From Lysobacter sp. K5869 (GTDB lineage: Bacteria; Pseudomonadota; Gammaproteobacteria; Xanthomonadales; Xanthomonadaceae): a stretch of DNA of 64,000 nucleotides. The stretch covers positions 1,837,001-1,901,000 of the forward strand of contig NZ_CP072597.1 of the NCBI RefSeq assembly GCF_018847975.1, given 5' to 3'. A program made the translations under genes and the position numbers. Positions 26,123 to 33,405 of this stretch are shown here, piece after piece. How positions within the stretch are numbered: position 1 is the stretch's first letter; each line of letters opens with the position of its first letter. The notes under the pieces were generated by a model. The model did not search any database. It saw only the letters and a program-made list of their open reading frames with translations, and was not told where the DNA came from.

Positions 26123-28375
26123 ATGGGACCGCGCCGCCGCCTGCTCAACCGCCGTCCGCGCGTGCTCAAGAACACCGCGGCCGAGGCCGACCAGTTCCGC
26201 CTGCGCGCCGCCGTCGCCTTCTTCTGCGTACTGGTCGGCGTGGTCGGCCTGGGCTTCTGGTACTTCCGCCTGCAGGTCTGGCAGCACGACGACTACGCGA
26301 TGCGCTCGGAGCAGAACCGGGTCAAGCTGCGCCCGGTCGTGCCCGGCCGCGGCCTGATCTACGACCGCCGCGGCCGCATCCTCGCCGACAACGTCCCCGC
26401 GTTCCGCATCGAAGTCACCCCGTCGGAAGCCGGCGACAGCGACAAATGGCTGCCGCAGCTCGCGCGCGTGATCGCGCTGACGCCCGAGGACATCTCGCGC
26501 TTCGAGGCCGAACGCAAAGCCACCCGCGGCTTCAAGCCGATCGTGCTCAAGCTGCGGGTCAGCGACGAGGAAGTCTCGGCCTTCGCCGTGGACCGCTGGC
26601 GCTTCCCCGGCGTCGAACTCGTCTCCTACCTCAACCGCCGCTATCCCTACGGCGACTTGTTCGCGCACGTGCTGGGCTACGTCGGCCGCATCGACACCAA
26701 GGACCAGGAAGCGCTCGGCGTCAACGCCGGCGTGCTGACCCACATCGGCAAGACCGGCCTGGAGCGTTCCTACGAACAACAACTGCGCGGGCAAGTCGGT
26801 TACGAGCAGATCGAGACCAATGTCGACGGCCGCCCGATCCGCCAAGTCGGCCACGTCCCGGCCAAACCCGGCGCCGACCTGCGCCTGAGCATCGACCTCG
26901 ACCTGCAACGCGCCATGGTCACCGCCTTCGGCGACATGGACGGCTCGGCCGTCGCGGTGGACCCGCGCACCGGCGAAGTGCTGGGCATGGTCAGCCTGCC
27001 CAGCTACGACAGCAACATGTTCGTCAACGGGATTTCCAGCGCCAATTACAAAGCGCTCAACGAAGACCCGTCGCGCCCGCAGTTCAACCGCAACGTGCTC
27101 GGCGGCGGCCCGCCGGGTTCGACCATGAAGCCGTTCATGGCGCTGGCCGGCCTCGACAGCGGCTTCCGCCGGCCCGAAGACAAGATCCTGTCCACCGGCG
27201 AATTCCACATCCCCGGCCAGAAGCGCGGCTACCGCGACTCGCACGGCGGCGGCCACGGCTGGGTCGATCTGCGCGAATCCATCGCCCAGTCGGTCAACAC
27301 CTACTACTACAAGCTTGCCCTCGACATGGGCATCGACCGGGTCGATCAGTACATGACCCGCTACGGCTTCGGCCAGAAGACCGGCATCGACCTGCTCGGC
27401 GAAAACCCCGGCATCCTGCCGTCGCCGGCGTGGAAGGCCAAGCGCAACAAGAAAGAAGGCTGGTACCCGGGCGAAACCGTCATCGCCGGCATCGGCCAGG
27501 GCTATTGGGTGGTGACCGCGCTGCAACTCGCGCGCGGCACCGCCGCCATCGCCAACAACGGCACCCTGCGCCAACTGCACCTCGTGCGCGAAATCCGCAC
27601 CGGCTACGAATCGCCGTGGCTGCCGAAGGAGCTCGACGCGCCCACCCGCATCACCGACAACCCCGCGCACCTGCAAGCCGTGCACGAAGGCATGGAATCG
27701 ACCATCCACGGCGGCCGCGGCACCGCGCGGATCATGGCGCGCGGCGCGCCGTACCGCATGGCCGGCAAGACCGGCACCGCGCAGAAGGTCAGCCGCAAGG
27801 GCAACGTCAGCCTCAACCCGCACTCGCTGCCGTACCACCTGCGCCACCAGGCGCTGTTCGTCGGCTACGCGCCGGCCGAGAACCCGACCATCGCGGTCGC
27901 GGTGGTGGTCGAACACGGCGGCTACGGCGGCAGCACCGCCGCGCCGATCGCGCGCAAGATCTTCGACGCGTGGCTGCTCGGCAAGATGCCCGAGCCGCTG
28001 CCGGACAAGGACGGCAAGGCCGCGCCCACCGTCGCGCCGCTCGCCGTCGCGCCCGGCGCGGCGCCGACCGTGACCCCGGGCCAAGCCGTCGGCGAAGGCG
28101 CCGCGCCGGCCGAACACCAAGTCGTGGCGGTGCCGGTCAACGGCGCCTGGGCCAAGGTGATCGCGATGGCCAACGCGCGCGTCGCCGCCCAGCCCGGCCA
28201 CGTGCCGCAGGCCGAAGGCGGCAACGAGGCCGGCCTGAAACCGAACCTGCCCGGTTACGTGGCGCCGGCGGAGCAGGGCGGACAAACGCCCGCACGCAGC
28301 GACGATGCGCTGATCGAACCCAACCTCGACCCCGAAGACGACGACGTGACCCCGACCGTGGAGCCGCAGCGGTGA
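26123..28375 (+). CDS. mrdA: Penicillin-binding protein 2 (transpeptidase)
   Basis: The class B PBP of cell elongation, 750 residues. A single membrane anchor lies at about 26-48, then the pedestal domain (RGLIYDRRGRILADN at about 75-89), then the transpeptidase with SxxK Ser333-Thr-Met-Lys336, SVN in the IAQSVNTYYY region, and KTG (Lys549) in AGKTGTAQK. It is about 110 residues longer than E. coli PBP2 because of a C-terminal Ala/Pro-rich tail. It cross-links glycan strands made by RodA. The stop overlaps the next start in a GTGA. Confidence 0.97.
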   Translation: MGPRRRLLNRRPRVLKNTAAEADQFRLRAAVAFFCVLVGVVGLGFWYFRLQVWQHDDYAMRSEQNRVKLRPVVPGRGLIYDRRGRILADNVPAFRIEVTPSEAGDSDKWLPQLARVIALTPEDISRFEAERKATRGFKPIVLKLRVSDEEVSAFAVDRWRFPGVELVSYLNRRYPYGDLFAHVLGYVGRIDTKDQEALGVNAGVLTHIGKTGLERSYEQQLRGQVGYEQIETNVDGRPIRQVGHVPAKPGADLRLSIDLDLQRAMVTAFGDMDGSAVAVDPRTGEVLGMVSLPSYDSNMFVNGISSANYKALNEDPSRPQFNRNVLGGGPPGSTMKPFMALAGLDSGFRRPEDKILSTGEFHIPGQKRGYRDSHGGGHGWVDLRESIAQSVNTYYYKLALDMGIDRVDQYMTRYGFGQKTGIDLLGENPGILPSPAWKAKRNKKEGWYPGETVIAGIGQGYWVVTALQLARGTAAIANNGTLRQLHLVREIRTGYESPWLPKELDAPTRITDNPAHLQAVHEGMESTIHGGRGTARIMARGAPYRMAGKTGTAQKVSRKGNVSLNPHSLPYHLRHQALFVGYAPAENPTIAVAVVVEHGGYGGSTAAPIARKIFDAWLLGKMPEPLPDKDGKAAPTVAPLAVAPGAAPTVTPGQAVGEGAAPAEHQVVAVPVNGAWAKVIAMANARVAAQPGHVPQAEGGNEAGLKPNLPGYVAPAEQGGQTPARSDDALIEPNLDPEDDDVTPTVEPQR

Positions 28376-29487
28376 GAGTGATCCTGCGCTACCTGTGGGA
28401 CCTGGGCCAGCGATTCACCCGCACCCTCGACCTGATGATGCTGGCCGCGCTGCTCGCGCTGATGGTCATCGGCCTGGCCGTGCTCTACAGCGCCGGCGAA
28501 CACTCCACCCGCATGGTCTTCGCCCAGGGCTCGCGCTTCGCCGTCGGCCTCGCCGCGATGTGGGGCCTGTCGCGCATGTCGATGCCGCAACTGCGCAACT
28601 GGACGCCGGTGATCTACGCCGTCTCGATGATCCCGCTGCTGGCGGTGCTGGCGATCGGCACCGGCAAGCACGGCCGCCACTGGATCGACCTGAAAGTCTT
28701 CTACTTCCAGCCGGCCGAGCTGCTGAAACTGAGCCTGCCGATGATGGTGGCGTGGTACCTCAACCGCCAACAGCTACCGCCCAAATTCCTCACCGTGCTG
28801 GTCGCCGGCGTGCTGATCGGCGCGCCCACCGTGCTGATCCTGCTGCAACCCGACTTCGGCACCGCGATGCTGGTCGGCATCAGCGGCGCGTTCGCGCTGT
28901 ATCTGGCCGGCCTATCGTGGTGGTGGTTCGTCGCCGCCTTCGGCGCCGTCTCCGCGATCGCCCCGGTCGCCTGGTTCTGGCTGCTGCGCCCGTACCAGAA
29001 AGACCGCATCCTGACCTTCCTCAACCCCGAGAGCGACCCGCTCGGCACCGGCTGGAACATCATCCAGTCCAAGATCGCCATCGGCGCCGGCGGCATGACC
29101 GGCAAAGGCTGGCTGCAAGGCTCGCAATCGCACCTCAACTACCTGCCCGAACACACCACCGACTTCATCTTCGCCGTGCTTAGCGAGGAATTCGGCTGGG
29201 TCGGCGTCGTCACCGTCCTCGCCCTGTACCTGTTCGTCGTCGGCCGCTGCCTGTGGATCGCCGCCGGCGCCCGCGACGGCTACTCGCGCCTGATCGCCGG
29301 CGCGCTGGGGCTGGCGTTCTTCGTCTACGTGATCGTCAACGGCGGCATGATTTCCGGCCTGCTGCCGGTGGTGGGCGTGCCGATGCCGTTGCTGAGCTAC
29401 GGCGGCACGTCGGCGGTTTCGTTGCTGGCGGGGTTGGGCGTGGTGATGGCCGTACGCGCGCACAAACCGGTGCACGGCGGCCGCTGA
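28372..29487 (+). CDS. mrdB: RodA, SEDS family peptidoglycan glycosyltransferase
   Basis: A SEDS glycosyltransferase polymerising lipid II together with PBP2. The 371 residues with about ten membrane segments match E. coli RodA (370). The motif QPDFGTA carries the essential Asp; GNI(I)QSKIAIGAGG and PLLSYGGTS are also typical. The start is GTG at 28372 in a GTGA overlap with mrdA; a second GTG lies at 28378. Last gene of the cluster; a REP element follows. Confidence 0.96.
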   Translation: MRVILRYLWDLGQRFTRTLDLMMLAALLALMVIGLAVLYSAGEHSTRMVFAQGSRFAVGLAAMWGLSRMSMPQLRNWTPVIYAVSMIPLLAVLAIGTGKHGRHWIDLKVFYFQPAELLKLSLPMMVAWYLNRQQLPPKFLTVLVAGVLIGAPTVLILLQPDFGTAMLVGISGAFALYLAGLSWWWFVAAFGAVSAIAPVAWFWLLRPYQKDRILTFLNPESDPLGTGWNIIQSKIAIGAGGMTGKGWLQGSQSHLNYLPEHTTDFIFAVLSEEFGWVGVVTVLALYLFVVGRCLWIAAGARDGYSRLIAGALGLAFFVYVIVNGGMISGLLPVVGVPMPLLSYGGTSAVSLLAGLGVVMAVRAHKPVHGGR

Positions 29488-29509
29488 CCGCGTAAGCCGC
29501 GCTGCTCCC

Positions 29510-29538
29510 TGTAGGAGCGGCGCAAGCCGCGACCGCGA
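29510..29538. repeat. REP-type element, single copy
   Basis: TGTAGGAGCGGCGCAAGCCG and following bases, 23 bases past the mrdB stop. A single orientation; no inverted partner nearby. Confidence 0.8.
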
Positions 29539-29585
29539 ACTCACAACCACGGCGCCACCCCACCCACCGCAGCAAGGAGCAAGCG

Positions 29586-30002
29586 ATGGCCGGCTACCTC
29601 CGCCTCCACCCCGAACGCCGCGACGCCACCGGCCGCTTCGAAGCGCTGCCCGAAACCGACCGCCTGCGCGCCCGCAACTACACCCGCTTCGCCTTCCTCG
29701 CCGGCGTCAGCAACTGGGCCAACATCGTCCCGATCAGCCCGCCGCGCGGCTTGCCCGACGACGCCAGCGAGACCGTGCAGGGAACCTTCGCCAAAGGCCA
29801 GCACCACGCCCCATCCTGGCTGACGCTCGACGAACTGCTGAACTTCGACTACGACCAACCGCTGCGCTTCCGCGAAGACGTCCGCCCCGAACAATGCACC
29901 GCCGGCACGTACCGCGAACTGCTCGACGACGATTTCCTGCAAGCACTGCGCGACCTCCAAGCCCAGGGCGCCACGCGCCTGGTCTTCTGGTTCGACTACT
30001 GA
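29586..30002 (+). CDS. Hypothetical protein, 138 aa
   Basis: A soluble acidic protein without signal peptide. NYTRFAFLAGVSNW, PPRGLPDDAS and HHAPSWLTLDELLNFDY recall a group of small uncharacterised proteins in phages and actinobacteria that share an F/LAGV...RGLPDD.S...SWLTL.E pattern. This is from memory and needs a search. The sequence AAGGAGCAAGCG before the ATG gives a good ribosome-binding site. It stands between REP elements, isolated from mrdB. Confidence 0.65.
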   Translation: MAGYLRLHPERRDATGRFEALPETDRLRARNYTRFAFLAGVSNWANIVPISPPRGLPDDASETVQGTFAKGQHHAPSWLTLDELLNFDYDQPLRFREDVRPEQCTAGTYRELLDDDFLQALRDLQAQGATRLVFWFDY

Positions 30003-30029
30003 CCCACCGCGCGGCTTCGGTTTCCCCTT

Positions 30030-30057
30030 GTAGGAGCGGCGTGAGCCGCGACCGCGG
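30030..30057. repeat. REP-type element, single copy
   Basis: GTAGGAGCGGCGTGAGCCGC and following bases at 30030, 27 bases past the preceding stop. It marks the left boundary of the low-GC region. Confidence 0.8.
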
Positions 30058-30110
30058 GCCATGACGGCCCGCGCAAGCCGAATCCGAGCGAGACAGGCGT
30101 GGCTTTCGTC

Positions 30111-30626
30111 TCAACCGCCTGCCGCGTTCTTGCGGTTCGCGCGTCGTGGCGTCAATTCCTCGTGCGGCGCTATAGCTGGCTCTGTGCTTGGTGTTGCGTC
30201 ACACACCAGTTGCTTCGCCAACTCGGGATGTTCCCGGCAGAAACGCGCGTTCGCCGCCAAATCGTTCCAGTGTTGGGCTGATGCCAGCTGGTCGTCCGCA
30301 CATTCGAGCAAACGACGTTGTTGTTCCAGAGGTAGCGACTGGCCGAGGGTCACTAAGACGACATCTAGGTAGTCTCGGGCATCGGAAATGGCGCGTTGCC
30401 TGAGTGCAGAAGCCTTGATTCGTAACAGATCGAGCATGCCGGGTTGTAGGCGAGACAATTGTTCTATGGTTAGCTGGCCGCTCGAGATGGATAACTGCAG
30501 TAAATCAAATCTATGTGGCTCAAAAAATGATTCAGACACGAGAGCGCTCCTTCGTTGGTGTGACGACGCATCTGAGCGTAGCGCTCCGTCTTGGATATCT
30601 GAAAAATCGATAATCTTGCTAAGCAA
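30111..30626 (-). CDS. Hypothetical protein, 171 aa, low-GC
   Basis: I do not recognise this protein. It is predicted to be mostly helical, with a middle part rich in Leu and Arg (ALRQRAISDARDYLDVVLV) and a Pro/Ala-rich end. Codon use is clearly less GC-biased than in flanking genes, suggesting acquired DNA. It is divergent from the next gene. Confidence 0.5.
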   Translation of the reverse strand: MLSKIIDFSDIQDGALRSDASSHQRRSALVSESFFEPHRFDLLQLSISSGQLTIEQLSRLQPGMLDLLRIKASALRQRAISDARDYLDVVLVTLGQSLPLEQQRRLLECADDQLASAQHWNDLAANARFCREHPELAKQLVCDATPSTEPAIAPHEELTPRRANRKNAAGG

Positions 30627-30683
30627 TCAGGTTGGTGAATTTCCTTCTTCTTGCAATATGACCTGCTGAATGTGGGGGCGATT

Positions 30684-31241
30684 ATGAAGGGTGACATCTG
30701 GGCGCAATGGCAGGCGTGGACGGCCATTTATGCGGCGCTAGTGGCGACGGCGGTTTTGGGCTTAGAGGTCCGCAGATGGTTTGAGTCTGGAGTTCGTCTG
30801 ATTGTTGATGCAATGCCAAACGCTAGTATCAGCGGCTCGGGGGCGGACGAAAGGTATCTTGTGGTAACAGTGTCGAATCGTGGTGATCGGTCCGCAACCA
30901 TTACACACTTTGCCGTGGTTGATTATGGTGGAAGATGGGAACGATGGTGGCGTTGTTTGCTTCGCCGTAGTAAGAAAACTTTATTGGTGCTCGATCCTAG
31001 AATCAATGAGGCTTACCCTCCTGCGCTTCCATCTGTCTTGCAGCCTGGGCAGCAATGGCAAGGGATCGCTAAATGGCATCTTCTTGGAGCATTAGAGCCG
31101 AATTTGGCTAAGAGATTTTTTGTGGCGATATATTCCTCTGATAGAAGAAGGCCGCGAGTGTGTCGTGTGTCGGTTCTTGAGCTCTCAGGGTCAAGAACTA
31201 GGATGTTGGAGGAAGAGGCTCGAGGCGATTTTATGGATTAA
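30684..31241 (+). CDS. Hypothetical membrane-anchored protein, 185 aa, low-GC
   Basis: An N-terminal membrane segment (about residues 10-28, WTAIYAALVATAVLGLEV) is followed by a soluble beta-rich domain (LIVDAMPNASISG, YLVVTVSNRGDRSATITHF) resembling the many one-TM hypothetical proteins with an Ig-like outer part. No family is recognised. The ATG at 30684 follows a GGGGG run; an upstream TTG is not convincing. Base composition is low-GC like the divergent neighbour. Confidence 0.55.
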   Translation: MKGDIWAQWQAWTAIYAALVATAVLGLEVRRWFESGVRLIVDAMPNASISGSGADERYLVVTVSNRGDRSATITHFAVVDYGGRWERWWRCLLRRSKKTLLVLDPRINEAYPPALPSVLQPGQQWQGIAKWHLLGALEPNLAKRFFVAIYSSDRRRPRVCRVSVLELSGSRTRMLEEEARGDFMD

Positions 31242-31368
31242 CGGCCTGCGGAGACTTGGCGGCGACGCGCTTGGCCGCTGGACAGAGGCTGACGTTTATG
31301 ACCGATGTCCCTCCAACGGCGGGCGCGCCGAGCCGCACGATGAAGCAAATCAGCTCAAGGGGCTGACC

Positions 31369-31872
31369 ATGAAAGAGGTCATGTTTGCCATAAAGGTCGC
31401 GACGCTGTTAGCGGCCTCCTTCACCACCGGCTTCACGGCCAACAAGGCGCTTTCGCCGCAAGACGTACGCCTGCGGGTGGAACAAAGCGGCGCGCCGGCC
31501 GTAGTGCGGGCCATCTGGTCTTCACCCGAGAAAACGAGGCAGCTGCTCTCCGGCGTCAGCTCCGGCGATCCACGCTGGATCGATGTGGCGGAGCGATTGG
31601 CGCCGGGTGTCGATGCCGGCGCTTCGGAGGATCTGGACGCCGCTTTGGCGCAGGCGCTGTTGGTGCAGCCTTACGTCGTGCTTCCTTGGCTGAAGCGCCA
31701 CTGGTGGAGCGATGGCCTGTCCGTCTGCGAGTTCGCGGCCGACAGCGAGTTGCCGCCGGGATACCTGGAGAAGCTGAAAGTCGCCTTGTCGCGAAAGCCG
31801 CCTAAGCAGGTGGCGGCGCTGCGCGAAGAGTGCCTGCGTGGCTTGGCGAGCAGTCGGCGTCCGGCGGGATAG
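31369..31872 (+). CDS. Hypothetical exported protein, 167 aa
   Basis: An uncleaved or cleaved signal-like N-terminus (MKEVMFAIKVATLLAASFTTGFTA) is followed by a helical acidic domain of unknown function with two cysteines. AAGGGG six bases before the ATG is a good ribosome-binding site. GC content returns to the genome norm, so it is probably not part of the low-GC pair upstream. A 67-bp hairpin element begins just after its stop. Confidence 0.55.
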   Translation: MKEVMFAIKVATLLAASFTTGFTANKALSPQDVRLRVEQSGAPAVVRAIWSSPEKTRQLLSGVSSGDPRWIDVAERLAPGVDAGASEDLDAALAQALLVQPYVVLPWLKRHWWSDGLSVCEFAADSELPPGYLEKLKVALSRKPPKQVAALREECLRGLASSRRPAG

Positions 31873-31878
31873 CGTTAT

Positions 31879-31945
31879 CAAACAGGGGTCAGAGTAGCCT
31901 TTCTCTCTATAAGTCGAGAAAGGCTACTCTGCCCCCTTTCTAGCG
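31879..31945. repeat. 67-bp hairpin element, copy 1
   Basis: Contains arms GGGGTCAGAGTAGCCTTTCT(C) at 31885-31905 and the complement at 31916-31936 around a 10-base loop, flanked by CAAACA and TTTCTAGCG. One base (31932) breaks the pairing. Identical apart from that base to copy 2 at 32386-32452, in the same orientation. Confidence 0.9.
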
Positions 31946-31957
31946 AAGGAGCTCGCC

Positions 31958-32338
31958 ATGCACCACTCGCGTCTTTGCGCCCTTCTCATCGACTGCAACA
32001 CCTCCGACATCGACCGTGCCGCCCGGTTCTGGGCCGACGCGCTGGGCCGTGCGGTGGATCCCGATCATCCGGGAACCCGCGGCAACTACCGCATGCTGGA
32101 AACGCCGCCGGATGAGCCGATCGTGCAGATTCAGAAGGTCGACCACGAGAGTCGGGTTCATATCGATATCGAGACCGACGATATTCCTGCGGAGGTGGCG
32201 CGTCTTGAGGCGCTGGGCGCAACGATGGTCGACCGCCTGGAACGCTGGGTGGTGATGCAGGCGCCCACGGGGCAGAGGTTCTGCGTGGTGCGGGTGCAAC
32301 GGCCTGGGTTCCCGAAGAACGCGACGGCCTGGGATTAA
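31958..32338 (+). CDS. VOC (glyoxalase-like) family protein
   Basis: A 126-residue vicinal-oxygen-chelate fold protein of the glyoxalase-like type. The betaalphabetabetabeta start (LCALLIDCNTSDIDRAARFWADALG) and second module (VHIDIETDDIPAEVARLEALGA, in parts) are visible, with His162-type ligands not assignable with confidence. Substrate unknown; relatives include antibiotic-resistance-like dioxygenase-fold proteins. GAAGGAG lies eight bases before the ATG, partly supplied by the end of the hairpin element. The gene is bracketed by two direct copies of that element. Confidence 0.85.
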   Translation: MHHSRLCALLIDCNTSDIDRAARFWADALGRAVDPDHPGTRGNYRMLETPPDEPIVQIQKVDHESRVHIDIETDDIPAEVARLEALGATMVDRLERWVVMQAPTGQRFCVVRVQRPGFPKNATAWD

Positions 32339-32385
32339 GCGCGGACGCGCCAACCAATTCGACATCAGCCCCCACATTTATCGCG

Positions 32386-32452
32386 CAAACAGGGGTCAGA
32401 GTAGCCTTTCTCTCTATAAGTCGAGAAAGGCTACTCTGACCCCTTTCTAGCG
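32386..32452. repeat. 67-bp hairpin element, copy 2
   Basis: Same sequence and orientation as copy 1, with perfectly complementary 21-base arms (32392-32412 and 32423-32443). The GGGGTCAGAGT end motif is similar to that of small non-autonomous palindromic elements associated with REP-type transposases; no transposase lies in the window. Confidence 0.9.
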
Positions 32453-32510
32453 CGGACACGCACAGCACCCATGCGCTAAATTCACGAACGTCCTCCGACG
32501 GCCCAGAACC

Positions 32511-32816
32511 ATGACCAAACTCTATTGGACGGAACGCTCGATCCCCGCACTGGAGGGCCTGTCCTTCATGGAGCGCCATTCGGCCAAGGGCTCGGTGCAC
32601 AAGGAGGTTTGGAGACACTGGGAAGTCTGGCTGCCCGCCGTGTTGCTGCCGGTCAGCTACATCCTGGCGCTGCTGAAGCTGCCGGATTTCCCCTACAAGT
32701 TCGCAATCCTCACGGTATCGCTGCTGACCCTGTGGCGGCTGTCGATGCTGCCGGTCCATTACTACCTGCAGCATCATTTGGAACTCAAGCCTTGGCGCCG
32801 ACCGAGTCTGAGTTAG
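32511..32816 (+). CDS. Small membrane protein, 101 aa, hypothetical
   Basis: Two hydrophobic segments (about 42-58 VWLPAVLLPVSYILALL and 66-82 FAILTVSLLTLWRLSML) predict a two-TM inner-membrane protein with charged ends. No family recognised. It starts 58 bases after the second hairpin element and is followed 49 bases later by the phosphatase-like gene on the same strand. Confidence 0.55.
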   Translation: MTKLYWTERSIPALEGLSFMERHSAKGSVHKEVWRHWEVWLPAVLLPVSYILALLKLPDFPYKFAILTVSLLTLWRLSMLPVHYYLQHHLELKPWRRPSLS

Positions 32817-32865
32817 CCGCGGCGGGGAATCGCGCCCTGGCCCGGATCAACCCAATCCCGAGTTC

Positions 32866-33342
32866 ATGAAAGAAGACCACCCCAAAACCAAAGAAAAGCG
32901 CGAGAAGAACTGGAAGCTCCTCTACCTGCGTTCTGAAAAACTCGCCCGCGCCAAGCAACTCGGCATCGACTACCCGCACCCCTCGAACAAGCACGAGATC
33001 GAGGACAACGAACCCCTCAACCTCCTCTTCATCTGCAGCCGCAACCAATGGCGCAGCCCGACGGCCGAGGCCGTGTGGCGCAACCACCCTGACATACGGG
33101 CAAGATCCGCCGGCACCAGCCCCAACGCGCGCCGGCACGTGTCCGTCGACGACATCCGTTGGGCGCACTCCATCTTCGTCATGGAGAACAAGCATCGGTC
33201 CCGGCTGATGGCGGAGTTCGGCCGCGTCATCGCCAACAAGCCGGTGCATGTGCTCGACATCCCGGACGAGTATCAGTACATGGACCCGGAGTTGGTCGAT
33301 CTGCTCAAGGCCTCAGTGGGGTCCATCCTCGGGCTGCCGTAA
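32866..33342 (+). CDS. Low-molecular-weight protein tyrosine phosphatase-like (COG4551 type)
   Basis: A 158-residue protein whose C-terminal 108 residues match the small predicted protein tyrosine phosphatases: strand LNLLFIC followed by the CX5R loop C57-SRNQW-R63 and SPTAEAVW, then a later MENKHRSRL segment. The usual second Asp motif (DP) is not evident, so catalysis is uncertain. An unusual Lys/Glu-rich N-terminal extension of about 48 residues precedes the domain; an alternative start inside it would remove it but I see no better ribosome-binding site. It converges on the metzincin gene. Confidence 0.75.
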   Translation: MKEDHPKTKEKREKNWKLLYLRSEKLARAKQLGIDYPHPSNKHEIEDNEPLNLLFICSRNQWRSPTAEAVWRNHPDIRARSAGTSPNARRHVSVDDIRWAHSIFVMENKHRSRLMAEFGRVIANKPVHVLDIPDEYQYMDPELVDLLKASVGSILGLP

Positions 33343-33405
33343 CCCCTGGCTCCCCGCCGAGCCTATTCGCCAATTCCTGCGCAACCATCGTCCGAAGCCG
33401 GCGCC

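Noticed and set aside
25979..28285. 768-codon minus-strand frame over mrdA and the end of mreD
   Set aside because: Shadow of conserved penicillin-binding protein 2 coding sequence.
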